Assembly (NCBI RefSeq): GCF_013778455.1
Contig: NZ_JACEHE010000013.1
Span: 62,001-126,000, forward strand
Direction: 5' to 3'
DNA length: 64,000 bases
Source of the DNA: Streptomyces himalayensis subsp. himalayensis
GTDB taxonomy: Bacteria; Actinomycetota; Actinomycetes; Streptomycetales; Streptomycetaceae
A program made the position numbers and the translations under genes. Within the stretch, counting starts at the first letter, position 1. Every line of letters starts with the position of its first letter. The notes below the pieces were generated by a model. That model did no database searches and had not been told where the DNA came from. It was given only the letters and a program-made list of their open reading frames with translations. Below, in pieces: positions 33,924 to 41,567 of the stretch.

Positions 33924-35144
33924 TTACGCCGACGGGGGCGCGGCTGTCGCCGTGGCTGTGGCTGCCGCTGCGGCCAGTGTGGGAGCCAGACCCTCCTTGC
34001 GGATGCGCTGGTCGACGTAGAGCAGGCCGGTGACGAGGGGCGGGAAGGTGGTCTGGATGATGTACCCGATCACCTGGCCCACGAGGGCGATCACGATGTA
34101 GACGGAGAAGACCGAGAGCACCTCCGACGGCTCCGGCTCGGGTCCGAGACTCGCCGCACCCGCCATGGTGGGGAACATGCCGACCAAACTGAGCCCCTGC
34201 TGGATCACCCCGGCGATGAGCGCGGCCAGCACGTAGGCCAGCAGCGAGATGCCGAAGACGGGCCACCACCGGCCGCGCACCAGCTCCGAGGAGCGGCGCA
34301 GCGCCCGGACGGGCCCCTGCTTCTCGAGCACGACGGCCGCGGGGGCCAGGCTGAACTTCACCCAGAGCCACACTGCCGGCACGGCTGTCACCAGGGCGCC
34401 GAGCAGGCCGATCGCCACGAGCGCGCCTCCGCCTCCGCCCTCGCCGGAGCCGAGCAGCGACACGCCGATCAGGGCGCTCGCGAAGGCGATCATCAGCAGG
34501 ACGACCGGCACCGCGACGATCAGCCCTGTGAGCAGCGCGGTGCCGATCAGCGCAGGCACCCGGGGCAGGGCCTGCCGCCACACGGAGCCGAAGCCGGCGG
34601 GGCCGCCCACGACCGCGTTCTTGAGTACGGTGAACATGCCCCCCTGCACCAGTGCCGCTGCGAGGACGTACCCCACCACGGCGATCAGGCTGACGCACAC
34701 GAGGGCGACCACGAGCGGTTGGATCTGGTCCCATTCCGGATCCCGGCCGCCCGGCAGGTCGACCAGCTCGTAGAACGTGTCGCTGACGGCGAAGAAGGCG
34801 ATGACCGCGGCGCAGAGGACGAGGACGCTGCACGCCCCGAACACCGCCGCCGGCAGGCCGATGACCGGCTTCTTGTACCGCCCCATGGTGGCGAAAGCCC
34901 CGCTGAGGATGTCGCCGACGGTGAGCGGTCGCAGCGGGATCACGCCTGGATGCGGCGGTGGCGGCGCCCAGCCGCCCCAGCCCGGCGTTCCGGGAGCCCC
35001 CGGCGCGCCGCCGTATGGACCGCCGCCGTATGGACCGCCGCCGTATGGACCGCCGCCGTACGGACCACCGCCGTACGGACCACCGCCGTACGGACCTCCC
35101 GCGTGCGGTCCGCCGTACGGGCCCGTTCCCATCTTGTCCGACAT
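33924..35144 (-). CDS. Multi-spanning membrane protein with GGPYGG repeats
   Basis: A 406-residue protein of unknown function. The N-terminal about 60 residues are Gly/Pro/Tyr-rich with six or seven PYGGG units, then a short hydrophilic link PLTVGDILSGAFATMGRYKK and about six long hydrophobic segments. The DILSGAF-type start and later VLEKQGPVRALRRSSELVRGRWWPVFG resemble the membrane domain family seen beside glycerophosphodiesterases. It probably sits in the cell membrane. The C-terminus is Ala/Thr-rich. ATG 35144 (MSDKMG) is chosen; an alternative ATG lies at 35132. Confidence 0.78.
   Translation of the reverse strand: MSDKMGTGPYGGPHAGGPYGGGPYGGGPYGGGPYGGGPYGGGPYGGAPGAPGTPGWGGWAPPPPHPGVIPLRPLTVGDILSGAFATMGRYKKPVIGLPAAVFGACSVLVLCAAVIAFFAVSDTFYELVDLPGGRDPEWDQIQPLVVALVCVSLIAVVGYVLAAALVQGGMFTVLKNAVVGGPAGFGSVWRQALPRVPALIGTALLTGLIVAVPVVLLMIAFASALIGVSLLGSGEGGGGGALVAIGLLGALVTAVPAVWLWVKFSLAPAAVVLEKQGPVRALRRSSELVRGRWWPVFGISLLAYVLAALIAGVIQQGLSLVGMFPTMAGAASLGPEPEPSEVLSVFSVYIVIALVGQVIGYIIQTTFPPLVTGLLYVDQRIRKEGLAPTLAAAAATATATAAPPSA
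35009..35098 (-). repeat. 15-base tandem repeats encoding PYGGG
   Basis: About six head-to-tail copies of CCGCCGTATGGACCG or close variants (TAT/TAC, CCG/CCA) lie in the N-terminal part of the membrane protein gene. The repeats are in frame, so copy changes would only alter the length of the flexible tail. Confidence 0.9.
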
Positions 35145-35225
35145 GCCCCGCCCCTGTTTCTGTCCTGGCCCCCATCTGACCGGAACACGGTAGCGGGCCA
35201 GGACATGCCAAGGACACGGGCCTGC

Positions 35226-35265
35226 TGTGTACGGCCGTACACATCGTTGTGTACGCTTGTCCACA
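35226..35265 (+). promoter_or_regulatory. Two tandem palindromic operators before the SMR/TetR operon
   Basis: TGTGTACGGCCGTACACA (35226-35243) is a perfect 18-base palindrome. TGTGTACGCTTGTCCACA (35248-35265) is a second, degenerate copy 22 bases on, about two helical turns, ending at the start codon. TACGCT (35252-35257) is a possible -10 element seven bases before ATG, within the second site. Binding by the operon's own TetR protein is likely. Confidence 0.7.
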
Positions 35266-35585
35266 TGGGATATGGACTGCTGGCCGCGGCCATCGCGGCC
35301 GAGGTGGCCGGCACCACGGCGATGAAGTACAGCGAGGGGTTCAGCAGGCTCTGGCCATCGCTCGCCACCGTGGCCGGGTACCTCGTCGCCTTCGCCCTCC
35401 TGGCGCAGACGCTCAAGACGCTCGAGGTCGGCACGGCGTATGCCATCTGGGCCGGCGCCGGCACCGCTGTGATCGCCGCGATCGGCATGGTGTTCCTCGG
35501 TGAGACCATGACCGCGGCCAAGGTGGCGGGCATCGCGCTGGTCATCGCCGGAGTCGTGCTGCTCAATCTTGGCGGGGCCCACTGA
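35265..35585 (+). CDS. Small multidrug resistance (SMR) efflux protein
   Basis: A 106-residue, four-helix membrane protein. The family markers are Glu14 in AAAIAAEVAGTTAMKYSEGF and the GTAYAIWAGAGTAVIA helix. It would export cationic compounds, quaternary amines or guanidinium in exchange for protons. No ribosome-binding site is seen and a -10-like TACGCT lies seven bases upstream, so translation may be leaderless. The stop overlaps the TetR start as TGATG, and two operators lie upstream. Confidence 0.92.
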   Translation: MGYGLLAAAIAAEVAGTTAMKYSEGFSRLWPSLATVAGYLVAFALLAQTLKTLEVGTAYAIWAGAGTAVIAAIGMVFLGETMTAAKVAGIALVIAGVVLLNLGGAH

Positions 35586-36124
35586 TGGCGGCGCGGCGCT
35601 ACGACCCCGAGCGGCGGCAGCGCATCATCGACGCCGCGATCAGAGTGGTCGGCGAGAAGGGCATCGCAGGGCTCAGTCACCGGTCCGTCGCGGCCGAGGC
35701 CGATGTGCCGCTCGGCTCCACCACGTACCACTTCAGGACCCTGGACGAGCTCATGGTCGCCGCCCTGCGCCAGGCCAACGAGGGCTTCGCCAAGGTGGTC
35801 CGCAGCCGCGGCGCGCTCGAGGACCGGCGAGTCGACCTCGCCGGTGAACTCGCCGGGCTGATGGGGGAGTGGCTCGCGGGCGAGCGCACAGGGGTCGAGC
35901 TCGAGTACGAGCTGTATCTCGCCGCGCTCCGCCGTCCGGCGCTACGGCCCGTCGCCGCCGAGTGGTGCCAGGACCTCGCCGAACTGATCGCGGACCGCAC
36001 GGATCCGGTCACGGCGCGGGCGCTTGTCGCGCTGATGGACGGCATCTGTCTGCAGGTGCTGCTGACGGGCGGGGAGTACGACGAGGCGTATGCGCGAGAG
36101 ATGCTGGCGCGGCTCATTCCCTGA
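35585..36124 (+). CDS. TetR-family repressor of the SMR pump
   Basis: A 179-residue regulator. The helix-turn-helix is at about 12-55 (RQRIIDAAIRVVGEKGIAGLSHRSVAAEADVPLGSTTYHF, split over helices 1-3). The rest is the helical ligand-binding domain. It is translationally coupled to the SMR gene and most likely represses it from the palindromes at 35226-35265 until a pump substrate binds. Its 3' end overlaps the convergent HxlR-type gene by 11 bases. Confidence 0.9.
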   Translation: MAARRYDPERRQRIIDAAIRVVGEKGIAGLSHRSVAAEADVPLGSTTYHFRTLDELMVAALRQANEGFAKVVRSRGALEDRRVDLAGELAGLMGEWLAGERTGVELEYELYLAALRRPALRPVAAEWCQDLAELIADRTDPVTARALVALMDGICLQVLLTGGEYDEAYAREMLARLIP

Positions 36125-36983
36125 CGGCGGCGAGGGCCGCGGCGACGCTCGCGGTGATGTCCGTGACCGGATAGAAGACCTCCCGGACGGTCCGGTCCCG
36201 GTCGACGATCAGGGTGAGGCGCTTCAGCCGGCTCACACCCGCCGCGCGGAACGTCGGCAGGCGCAGAGCAGCTGTCAGCGTCAGATCCGCGTCGGAGAGC
36301 AGTCGGAAGTGCAGCCGCTCGGCTTCGGCGAAGGCACGCTGCTCGTCCGGGCGTTGGGTGGAGACGCCGTGCACGGTCGCGCCCGCCGCGGTGAACTCGG
36401 CGAGCCGGTCCCGGTAGGTGCAGGACTCCAGGGTGCAGCCGGGCGCGCCGGGGATCTCGGACCAGCCTGGCGGATAGGCGTCGCTGCGGGCGTAGGCGCC
36501 GGGGAAGCAGTACAGGACGGTGTACGGAGTGTCCGCCACCGGGTCGAGCAACTCGCCTTGGTCGTCGATGAGTTGGAGTTCCGGCAGGCGCGTGCCGCGC
36601 AGGCCGTGGATCCGCTGGGCCTCCCTGGACGCCTCCGCCGCCGTCGCGGACGTCTCCCCCTCGCCCAGAAGCCAGGTGTCTCCCCAGTCCTGCAGGGCGA
36701 TCAGGACGGGCAGCAGCGCACGGCCGCGTGGCGTGAGGCGGTACTCGTGGCGTACGGGTCGTTCCTGGTACGGCACGCGCGCGAGGACTTCCGCATCCAC
36801 CAGCAGATTGAGCCGCTCCGTCAGCACCTTCCGGGACAGGCCCAGTTCGCGCTGCAGATCGTCGAAGCGGTGCACCCCGCGGGCCGTGTCGCGCACGATC
36901 AGCAAGGTCCACCAGTCGCCGACGACGTCCAGGGCCTGTGCGATGGCGCAGTCCGCGTCGCCGAGAGTGGTCCGACGGGGCAT
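36114..36983 (-). CDS. HxlR winged-helix regulator fused to a PrxQ-like peroxiredoxin
   Basis: A 289-residue two-domain protein. Residues 1-105 are an HxlR DNA-binding domain: DCAIAQALDVVGDWWTLLIVRD, RFDDLQRELGLSRKVLTERL and the wing VRHEYRLTPRGRALLPVL, with Cys12 at the place of the thiol sensor of several HxlR proteins. After a linker, residues about 128-289 form a thioredoxin-fold redoxin domain with Cys159 (VLYCFPGAY), and the PrxQ pair Cys183 and Cys188 (PGCTLESCTYRD). It probably senses peroxide or electrophiles by its thiols and controls the divergent MFS exporter. ATG 36983 follows AGGACC. Confidence 0.88.
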   Translation of the reverse strand: MPRRTTLGDADCAIAQALDVVGDWWTLLIVRDTARGVHRFDDLQRELGLSRKVLTERLNLLVDAEVLARVPYQERPVRHEYRLTPRGRALLPVLIALQDWGDTWLLGEGETSATAAEASREAQRIHGLRGTRLPELQLIDDQGELLDPVADTPYTVLYCFPGAYARSDAYPPGWSEIPGAPGCTLESCTYRDRLAEFTAAGATVHGVSTQRPDEQRAFAEAERLHFRLLSDADLTLTAALRLPTFRAAGVSRLKRLTLIVDRDRTVREVFYPVTDITASVAAALAAVRE

Positions 36984-37022
36984 GGTCCTGAATCCCTTCG
37001 CCGGTGGGGGCGTTGGCCCGAT

Positions 37023-37068
37023 TGACCCGAGACTGCCACGCTGCCATAGTCAGTTCCCAAAAGGAACT
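37023..37068. promoter_or_regulatory. Divergent promoter with AGTTCC-N5-GGAACT operator
   Basis: For the MFS gene, TTGACC (37023-37028) and CATAGT (37045-37050) are 16 bases apart. AGTTCC (37052-37057), CAAAA, GGAACT (37063-37068) is a perfect palindrome over the expected start of that transcript. On the minus strand it lies between the -35 and -10 of a possible promoter for the HxlR fusion (CTATGG at 37049-37044). One bound regulator could silence both genes. Confidence 0.55.
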
Positions 37069-37114
37069 CACTGGGGTGTGCAGGGGGATCCGGGCCGACG
37101 AAGTCGCTGGTCTT

Positions 37115-37168
37115 GCCGATCCCGCCGATCTCGCTGGTCCCGCCGATCCCGCCGATCTCGCTGGTCCC
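37115..37168 (+). repeat. Perfect 27-base tandem duplication in the MFS leader
   Basis: Two identical 27-base units beginning GCCGATCCCGCCGATCTCGC sit between the promoter and the preferred start at 37196. If translation began at GTG 37076, they would encode ADPADLAGP-type repeats at the N-terminus. Confidence 0.85.
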
Positions 37169-37195
37169 GCTGACACCGTGCTGGAGGCAGTCGCC

Positions 37196-38476
37196 GTGCA
37201 GGCGTTCAAGGACGTACCACGCACCGTATGGCTGCTGGCCGGCGGCGTGTTCTTCAACTCCCTCGTCAGCGTCACCTTCGTCTACCTCTTCCTGTATCTG
37301 ACCGGTCCGCGCGGCCTGGGAATCGGCGAGGCCGGCGTCATCAGCGGCATCGGCGGAGTCGGTGTCGTCCTCGGCAACTTCACCGGCGGCTGGTTCGGCG
37401 ACCGCTTCGGCCACCGGCGCGTACTGGTCGTCGCCGCCACCGTGGCAGGAGTGCTGCTCGCGGCGCTGCCCGTGCTGCCGACGGCCGCCCTGTACGTCAC
37501 GCTGCCGCTGTCCGAGTACGCCACCGGAGTCGTGCGCGCCGCCAACTCCGCGCTCGTCGCGGTCATCGTCCCCGAAGGCTCCCGCCGCCAGGCGTTCGCC
37601 GTGATCCGTGCCGCGGGCAACGGCGGCTTCACCATCGGGCCGCCGCTGGGCGCGCTCGTCGCCACCCAGATCTCGTACGACTGGCTCTTCGTCGCCGACG
37701 GTCTCGGCACCCTCTTCTTCGCGTGCTGGACGGCCCGCGTCGTCCCCGCACGCGGTGCCACACGGGCGAACGGGGCTGGCACCGGAGGGCTCTGGCCCGA
37801 GCTGCGGGCACGCCCCGCCGTGCTGGTGCTGCTCGCCGCGATCCTCGTCATCGACCTGGTCTACCGGCAGCAGTACTCGACCTTCCCCCTCTTCCTCGCC
37901 GACCACGGCATGGACGCCCGCGTCTACGGCGCCCTGCTGGCCGTCAACGGAGGCGTCATCCTCTGCCTGGAACTGCCCGCCGCCCTCGCGCTGCGCCGCC
38001 GGTCACCACTGGCCATCGTCGGCACCGGGCTGCTCCTCGTCGCCGCCGGCTATGCCGCGCTCATGCTCGGCGCCGGGCTGGGCACGGCCATCGCGATGAT
38101 GGCGCTGCTCACGCTGGGCGAGGTCCTGTACAAGACGACGGCCACGGCATACGTCGCCGACCAGGCCCCCGCACACGTCCAGGGCCGCTTCCAGTCGCTG
38201 TACGCGGGCGCGTCGATCAGCGGCATGGTCCTCGCGGCACCCCTCGGCGGCGCGCTCTACCAGGCGGCGCCCGGCGCGTTGTGGCCCGTCTGCGCGGCGC
38301 TCGGCGCGCTGGCGGGGGTGGCGGTTCTGGGGGCGGGGCTGAAGCGGGGTGGCGAGCTGGGGGCGCCCGGGAACGTACGGAACGACATACCGGACGACGT
38401 GCCGAATGATGTACCGAAGGACGTACCGAACGACGTACCGAATGGCACTGCGGCCGATGCGCGGCCGACGAGGTGA
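37196..38476 (+). CDS. MFS exporter with repetitive C-terminal tail
   Basis: A 426-residue, 12-helix major facilitator of the drug-exporter type. LYLTGPRGLGIGEAGVISGIGGVGVVLGNFTGGWFGDRFGHRR (several segments) holds the loop 2-3 motif GGWFGDRFGHRR. GTG 37196 is chosen because GGAGG (37183-37187) lies eight bases upstream and the product starts VQAFKDVPRTVWLLAGG, normal for the family; a GTG at 37076 would add a 40-residue repetitive leader. The last 40 residues are DVPN/DVPK repeats. It is divergent from the HxlR-peroxiredoxin regulator, its likely controller. Confidence 0.85.
   Translation: MQAFKDVPRTVWLLAGGVFFNSLVSVTFVYLFLYLTGPRGLGIGEAGVISGIGGVGVVLGNFTGGWFGDRFGHRRVLVVAATVAGVLLAALPVLPTAALYVTLPLSEYATGVVRAANSALVAVIVPEGSRRQAFAVIRAAGNGGFTIGPPLGALVATQISYDWLFVADGLGTLFFACWTARVVPARGATRANGAGTGGLWPELRARPAVLVLLAAILVIDLVYRQQYSTFPLFLADHGMDARVYGALLAVNGGVILCLELPAALALRRRSPLAIVGTGLLLVAAGYAALMLGAGLGTAIAMMALLTLGEVLYKTTATAYVADQAPAHVQGRFQSLYAGASISGMVLAAPLGGALYQAAPGALWPVCAALGALAGVAVLGAGLKRGGELGAPGNVRNDIPDDVPNDVPKDVPNDVPNGTAADARPTR
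38374..38444 (+). repeat. 12-base tandem repeats encoding DVPN units
   Basis: Five to six copies of GACGTACCGAAC or variants close the MFS gene and give a tail of N-D-(I/V)-P repeats. They are in frame and likely disordered in the protein. Confidence 0.85.
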
Positions 38477-38553
38477 TCATGGCGCACGCGTCCGTCCCGC
38501 CCGGCACCTGAGACGCCGGGTCCACCGGTTCGCCTCCCCGGCCCCCCGCCGGT

Positions 38554-38565
38554 TAGGTTTCTGGC
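38554..38565 (+). promoter_or_regulatory. Leaderless -10 element of dapD
   Basis: TAGGTT (38554-38559) ends six bases before ATG 38566, and no ribosome-binding site is present. The arrangement fits a leaderless transcript. Confidence 0.5.
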
Positions 38566-39561
38566 ATGACCGACACGACTGCTACTGCACCTCGCACCAC
38601 CGGCGCCGTCGCCGCCGGCCTCGCCACCGTCACCGCCGACGGCACCGTTCTCGACACCTGGTTCCCCGCGCCCGAGCTGTCCGACGAGCCCGGCCCCGCC
38701 GGCACCGAGCGGCTGAGCGCCGAGCGCGCCGTGGAGCTGCTCGGCGAGGGTGCCGCCAAGGCCATCGGCCCCGACGCCCGCCGCGGTGTCGAGGTCGTCG
38801 CGGTCCGTACGGTCATCGCGTCCCTCGACGACAAGCCGCTGGACGCCCATGACGTGTACCTGCGTCTGCACCTTCTCTCGCACCGCCTGGTGAAGCCGCA
38901 CGGCCAGAGCCTGGACGGCATGTTCGGCTTCCTCGCCAACGTCGCCTGGACCTCGCTCGGCCCGGTCGCCGTCGACGACCTCGAGAAGGTCCGGCTGAAC
39001 GCCCGCGCCGAGGGCCTGCACCTCCAGGTGACCAGCATCGACAAGTTCCCGCGCATGACGGACTACGTCGCGCCCAAGGGCGTCCGTATCGCCGACGCCG
39101 ACCGTGTGCGGCTCGGTGCGCACCTCGCCGAGGGCACCACCGTGATGCACGAGGGCTTCGTGAACTTCAACGCGGGCACGCTCGGCACGTCGATGGTCGA
39201 GGGCCGCATCTCGGCCGGCGTCGTCGTCGGCGACGGCTCCGACATCGGCGGCGGCGCCTCCACCATGGGCACCCTGTCCGGCGGCGGCAACGTGATCATC
39301 TCGATCGGCGAGCGCTGCCTCATCGGCGCCGAGGCGGGCGTCGGCATCGCGCTCGGCGACGAGTGTGTGGTCGAGGCCGGTCTGTACGTCACCGCCGGTA
39401 CGCGCGTGACGATGCCCGACGGCCAGATCGTCAAGGCCCGCGAGCTCTCCGGCGCCTCCCACATCCTCTTCCGCCGCAACTCGGTGACGGGCGCCGTCGA
39501 GGCCCGCCCGAACAACGCGGTGTGGGGCGGCCTCAACGAGGTGCTCCACAGCCACAACTGA
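38566..39561 (+). CDS. dapD: Tetrahydrodipicolinate N-succinyltransferase
   Basis: A 331-residue acyltransferase of the succinylase branch of diaminopimelate/lysine synthesis, the actinobacterial DapD type. The C-terminal half is a left-handed beta-helix of hexapeptide repeats (VRIADADRVRLGAHLAEGTTVMHEGFVNFNAGTLG and on, in short turns), ending with the SHILFRRNSVTGAVEARPN tail. It acts in the cytoplasm as a trimer by family analogy. The transcript is probably leaderless. A terminator with a U-tract follows. Confidence 0.93.
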   Translation: MTDTTATAPRTTGAVAAGLATVTADGTVLDTWFPAPELSDEPGPAGTERLSAERAVELLGEGAAKAIGPDARRGVEVVAVRTVIASLDDKPLDAHDVYLRLHLLSHRLVKPHGQSLDGMFGFLANVAWTSLGPVAVDDLEKVRLNARAEGLHLQVTSIDKFPRMTDYVAPKGVRIADADRVRLGAHLAEGTTVMHEGFVNFNAGTLGTSMVEGRISAGVVVGDGSDIGGGASTMGTLSGGGNVIISIGERCLIGAEAGVGIALGDECVVEAGLYVTAGTRVTMPDGQIVKARELSGASHILFRRNSVTGAVEARPNNAVWGGLNEVLHSHN

Positions 39562-39595
39562 GCCTCCGGAGCACGGACGTTCCCACGTCCCCAGC

Positions 39596-39642
39596 GGGCG
39601 GCCCGCACCGAATCCCGGTGCGTGCCGCCCGTTTGTTTTTTT
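39596..39642 (+). terminator. Intrinsic terminator of dapD with U-tract
   Basis: GGGCGGC-CCGCACCG pairs with CGGTGCG-T-GCCGCCC around AATCC, and is followed by GTTTGTTTTTTT. This is a textbook Rho-independent terminator, unusual in Streptomyces for its long U-run. Confidence 0.93.
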
Positions 39643-39702
39643 GCGTGCACACAGGCATAGCGGAGGGCCGCCGCACACGTCACCAAGGACAGCAAGGTCC
39701 GT

Positions 39703-39742
39703 AAGAAGATCCCTGAAGATCTCTGAAGATCTCTGAAGATCC
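39703..39742 (+). repeat. 10-base tandem repeat CTGAAGATCT upstream of a sigma factor gene
   Basis: Three copies (39713-39722, 39723-39732, 39733-39742), preceded by a partial one, form an AT-rich island in otherwise high-GC DNA, 50-90 bases upstream of the sigma factor start. The 10-base period matches one helical turn. Confidence 0.85.
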
Positions 39743-39792
39743 AAGAAATCCGAACAAGAAGTTCGAAGAAGAGCGAGCCAGAGAAGGTGACG

Positions 39793-40350
39793 ATGGATGC
39801 CGAGGGCCAAGAAGACTTCCGCGAGTTCGTGGCGAACAGGTCGTCCGCGCTGCTGAAGACCGCAGTCCTGCTCAGCGGTGGTGACCGGCACGCGGCCGAG
39901 GACCTGCTGCAGAACGCGCTGATCAAGGCCGCGGGACGCTGGCACCGCATCGACGAGCCCGAGGCGTACGTCCGGCAGATCCTGTACCGGCAGCAGGTGA
40001 GCCGCTGGCGGCTGAAGTGGCCACGGCGCGAACTGAGCGTGCCCGAGCTGCCGGAGACCGGATCGGGCACGGACGCCTCGTCCGCCGCCGAACTGCGCCT
40101 CGTGATGCGCGCCGCACTGGCCCGCCTCACCGCCCGCCAGCGCACCGTCCTCGTCCTGCGCTACTTCGAGGACCTGCCCGAGGCCGACGTGGCCCGTCTC
40201 CTCGGCTGCTCGGTCGGCACGGTGCGCTCCACCACACACCGCTCCCTCGCCCGGCTGCGGGGCCTCGCCCCCGAACTGGCCGCGCTCGGCCCCGCGGACG
40301 CCGAGCAGCAGCCGTCCCGTGACTTCTCGCCCGTGGAGGTGCGTCCGTGA
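39793..40350 (+). CDS. SigE-family RNA polymerase sigma-70 factor (ECF type)
   Basis: A 185-residue ECF-like sigma factor. Region 2 is DFREFVANRSSALLKTAVLLSGGDRHAAEDLLQNALIKAAGRW (in parts) and region 4 is LVMRAALARLTARQRTVLVLRYFEDLPEADVARLLGCSVGTVRSTTHRSLARL (in parts). These match the small actinobacterial SigE-family group. ATG 39793 has AGAAGG five bases upstream; a GTG at 39787 lies in that site and is less likely. The 3' end overlaps the next gene by GTGA, so the downstream membrane protein is likely its regulator. Confidence 0.92.
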   Translation: MDAEGQEDFREFVANRSSALLKTAVLLSGGDRHAAEDLLQNALIKAAGRWHRIDEPEAYVRQILYRQQVSRWRLKWPRRELSVPELPETGSGTDASSAAELRLVMRAALARLTARQRTVLVLRYFEDLPEADVARLLGCSVGTVRSTTHRSLARLRGLAPELAALGPADAEQQPSRDFSPVEVRP

Positions 40351-41537
40351 ACGTCGACGAGCTGGTGCGTGACTCTCTACGCGAACAGGCCACCGAACAA
40401 CCGCCACTGGAGCCCGGCTTCGCCGACCGGGTGCTGACGGCCCGGCGGCGCCGCCGCACCCAGGCGCTCGCGTCCGTCGCCGCGGCCACCGCCGCCGTGG
40501 TCGCCGTCGCGGTGGCGGTCCCGCTCCTTGACTCCGGCAAGGACGACGTGCGCCTCGCGAGCGAGATGAACACGAGCGACATCATCGCCCACCCCGACCA
40601 GACACCGCCGCGCGACCTGATCGCGGCGGGGGACGTCGCGCTGGCCGCGTACTACACCTGGAGCAACGTCAAGCAGACGGACGACCGCGCCGTCGCCGTC
40701 CGCACGTACCGGCTTCTGGACCAGAAGACCGGCAAGTACGTGAAGACCACCAAGTGGTCCTTCATCGACGTCGCTCCCGGCATGCGCACGGCCGCCGTCC
40801 TGGAGAAGGACCTGCCCGCCAAGCGGATCGGTCTGCTCAACCTGCTCACCGGCGAGGTCGAACGCTGGATCCCGGTGGACCGCGGCGTCGCGGGCGTCGA
40901 GTTCTCGCCGGACGGCAGCAAGCTCGTCGCGACGACGTACAGCAAGAACCCCGACCTGCGGTACAAGGCGGACTACGACAGCGACGGCGACGGCAAGAAG
41001 AACGACTGGATGCCGCAGTTCGGCCAGTCGAGCCGGACCGGCTTCTACGTCATCGACGTGGACTCCGGCAAGGGCTCCTGGAGCAAGGCCACGTACAACA
41101 GCAACGACCTCAACGTTCGGCAGGACTTCGACTTCAGCCACGACGGCAAGCTGGTCTACTCCGGGCTCACGACGGCTCCCCACATGCAGTACTACGACTT
41201 CGAGGGCAACGAGGTCGCCAAGCCCGCGAACGAGAGGTACGTGCACTGGTTCAATGACGCGGGGCTGTCCCCGGACGGCAAGCTCGTCGGGGGCAACGGC
41301 GCGGTCCTCGACGCCTACTCCGGTAAGCAGGCCGCCAAGGTGCACGGGCAGCGGCCGCTCGCCTGGGCCGACAACGAGAGGCTCGTCGCCTGGTACAGCG
41401 AGCCGGGCACGAACGAGTTCCACAACCGGCTTGTGCTCATCACGATCGGCAGCGACAAGGTCGTGCCGCTGAGCGGTTTCCGCAAGGGGAACGACGGCGC
41501 GGCAGGGCGCTGGACGCCGATCTTCGCCGAACGCTGA
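40347..41537 (+). CDS. Membrane-anchored WD40/beta-propeller-like protein, probable sigma partner
   Basis: A 396-residue protein with a cytoplasmic N-terminus of about 38 residues (DELVRDSLREQATEQPPLEPGFADRVLTARRRRR, in part), one membrane helix (about 41-61) and a large outside domain. That domain has propeller-like repeats (GVAGVEFSPDGSKLVATTYS, FDFSHDGKLVYSG, AGLSPDGKLVGGN) and a calcium-loop-like DSDGDGKKNDW near 213. It is coupled to the sigma factor by GTGA, and its short basic N-terminus could bind it as an anti-sigma. No ZAS zinc motif is seen. A role as outside sensor is inference. Confidence 0.8.
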   Translation: MNVDELVRDSLREQATEQPPLEPGFADRVLTARRRRRTQALASVAAATAAVVAVAVAVPLLDSGKDDVRLASEMNTSDIIAHPDQTPPRDLIAAGDVALAAYYTWSNVKQTDDRAVAVRTYRLLDQKTGKYVKTTKWSFIDVAPGMRTAAVLEKDLPAKRIGLLNLLTGEVERWIPVDRGVAGVEFSPDGSKLVATTYSKNPDLRYKADYDSDGDGKKNDWMPQFGQSSRTGFYVIDVDSGKGSWSKATYNSNDLNVRQDFDFSHDGKLVYSGLTTAPHMQYYDFEGNEVAKPANERYVHWFNDAGLSPDGKLVGGNGAVLDAYSGKQAAKVHGQRPLAWADNERLVAWYSEPGTNEFHNRLVLITIGSDKVVPLSGFRKGNDGAAGRWTPIFAER

Positions 41538-41567
41538 TCAGGCTGCCGTCAGCCGCTGACGCGCTGA

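Noticed and set aside
34958..35193. Repetitive plus-strand peptides (RRMD-type and PPYGPPPYGPP-type)
   Set aside because: They are other-frame readings of the 15-base repeats belonging to the minus-strand membrane protein gene.
38257..40407. A 716-codon open frame on the minus strand across dapD and the sigma factor gene
   Set aside because: It is the antisense shadow of high-GC genes on the plus strand. It crosses a clear terminator at 39596-39642 and shows no domain.
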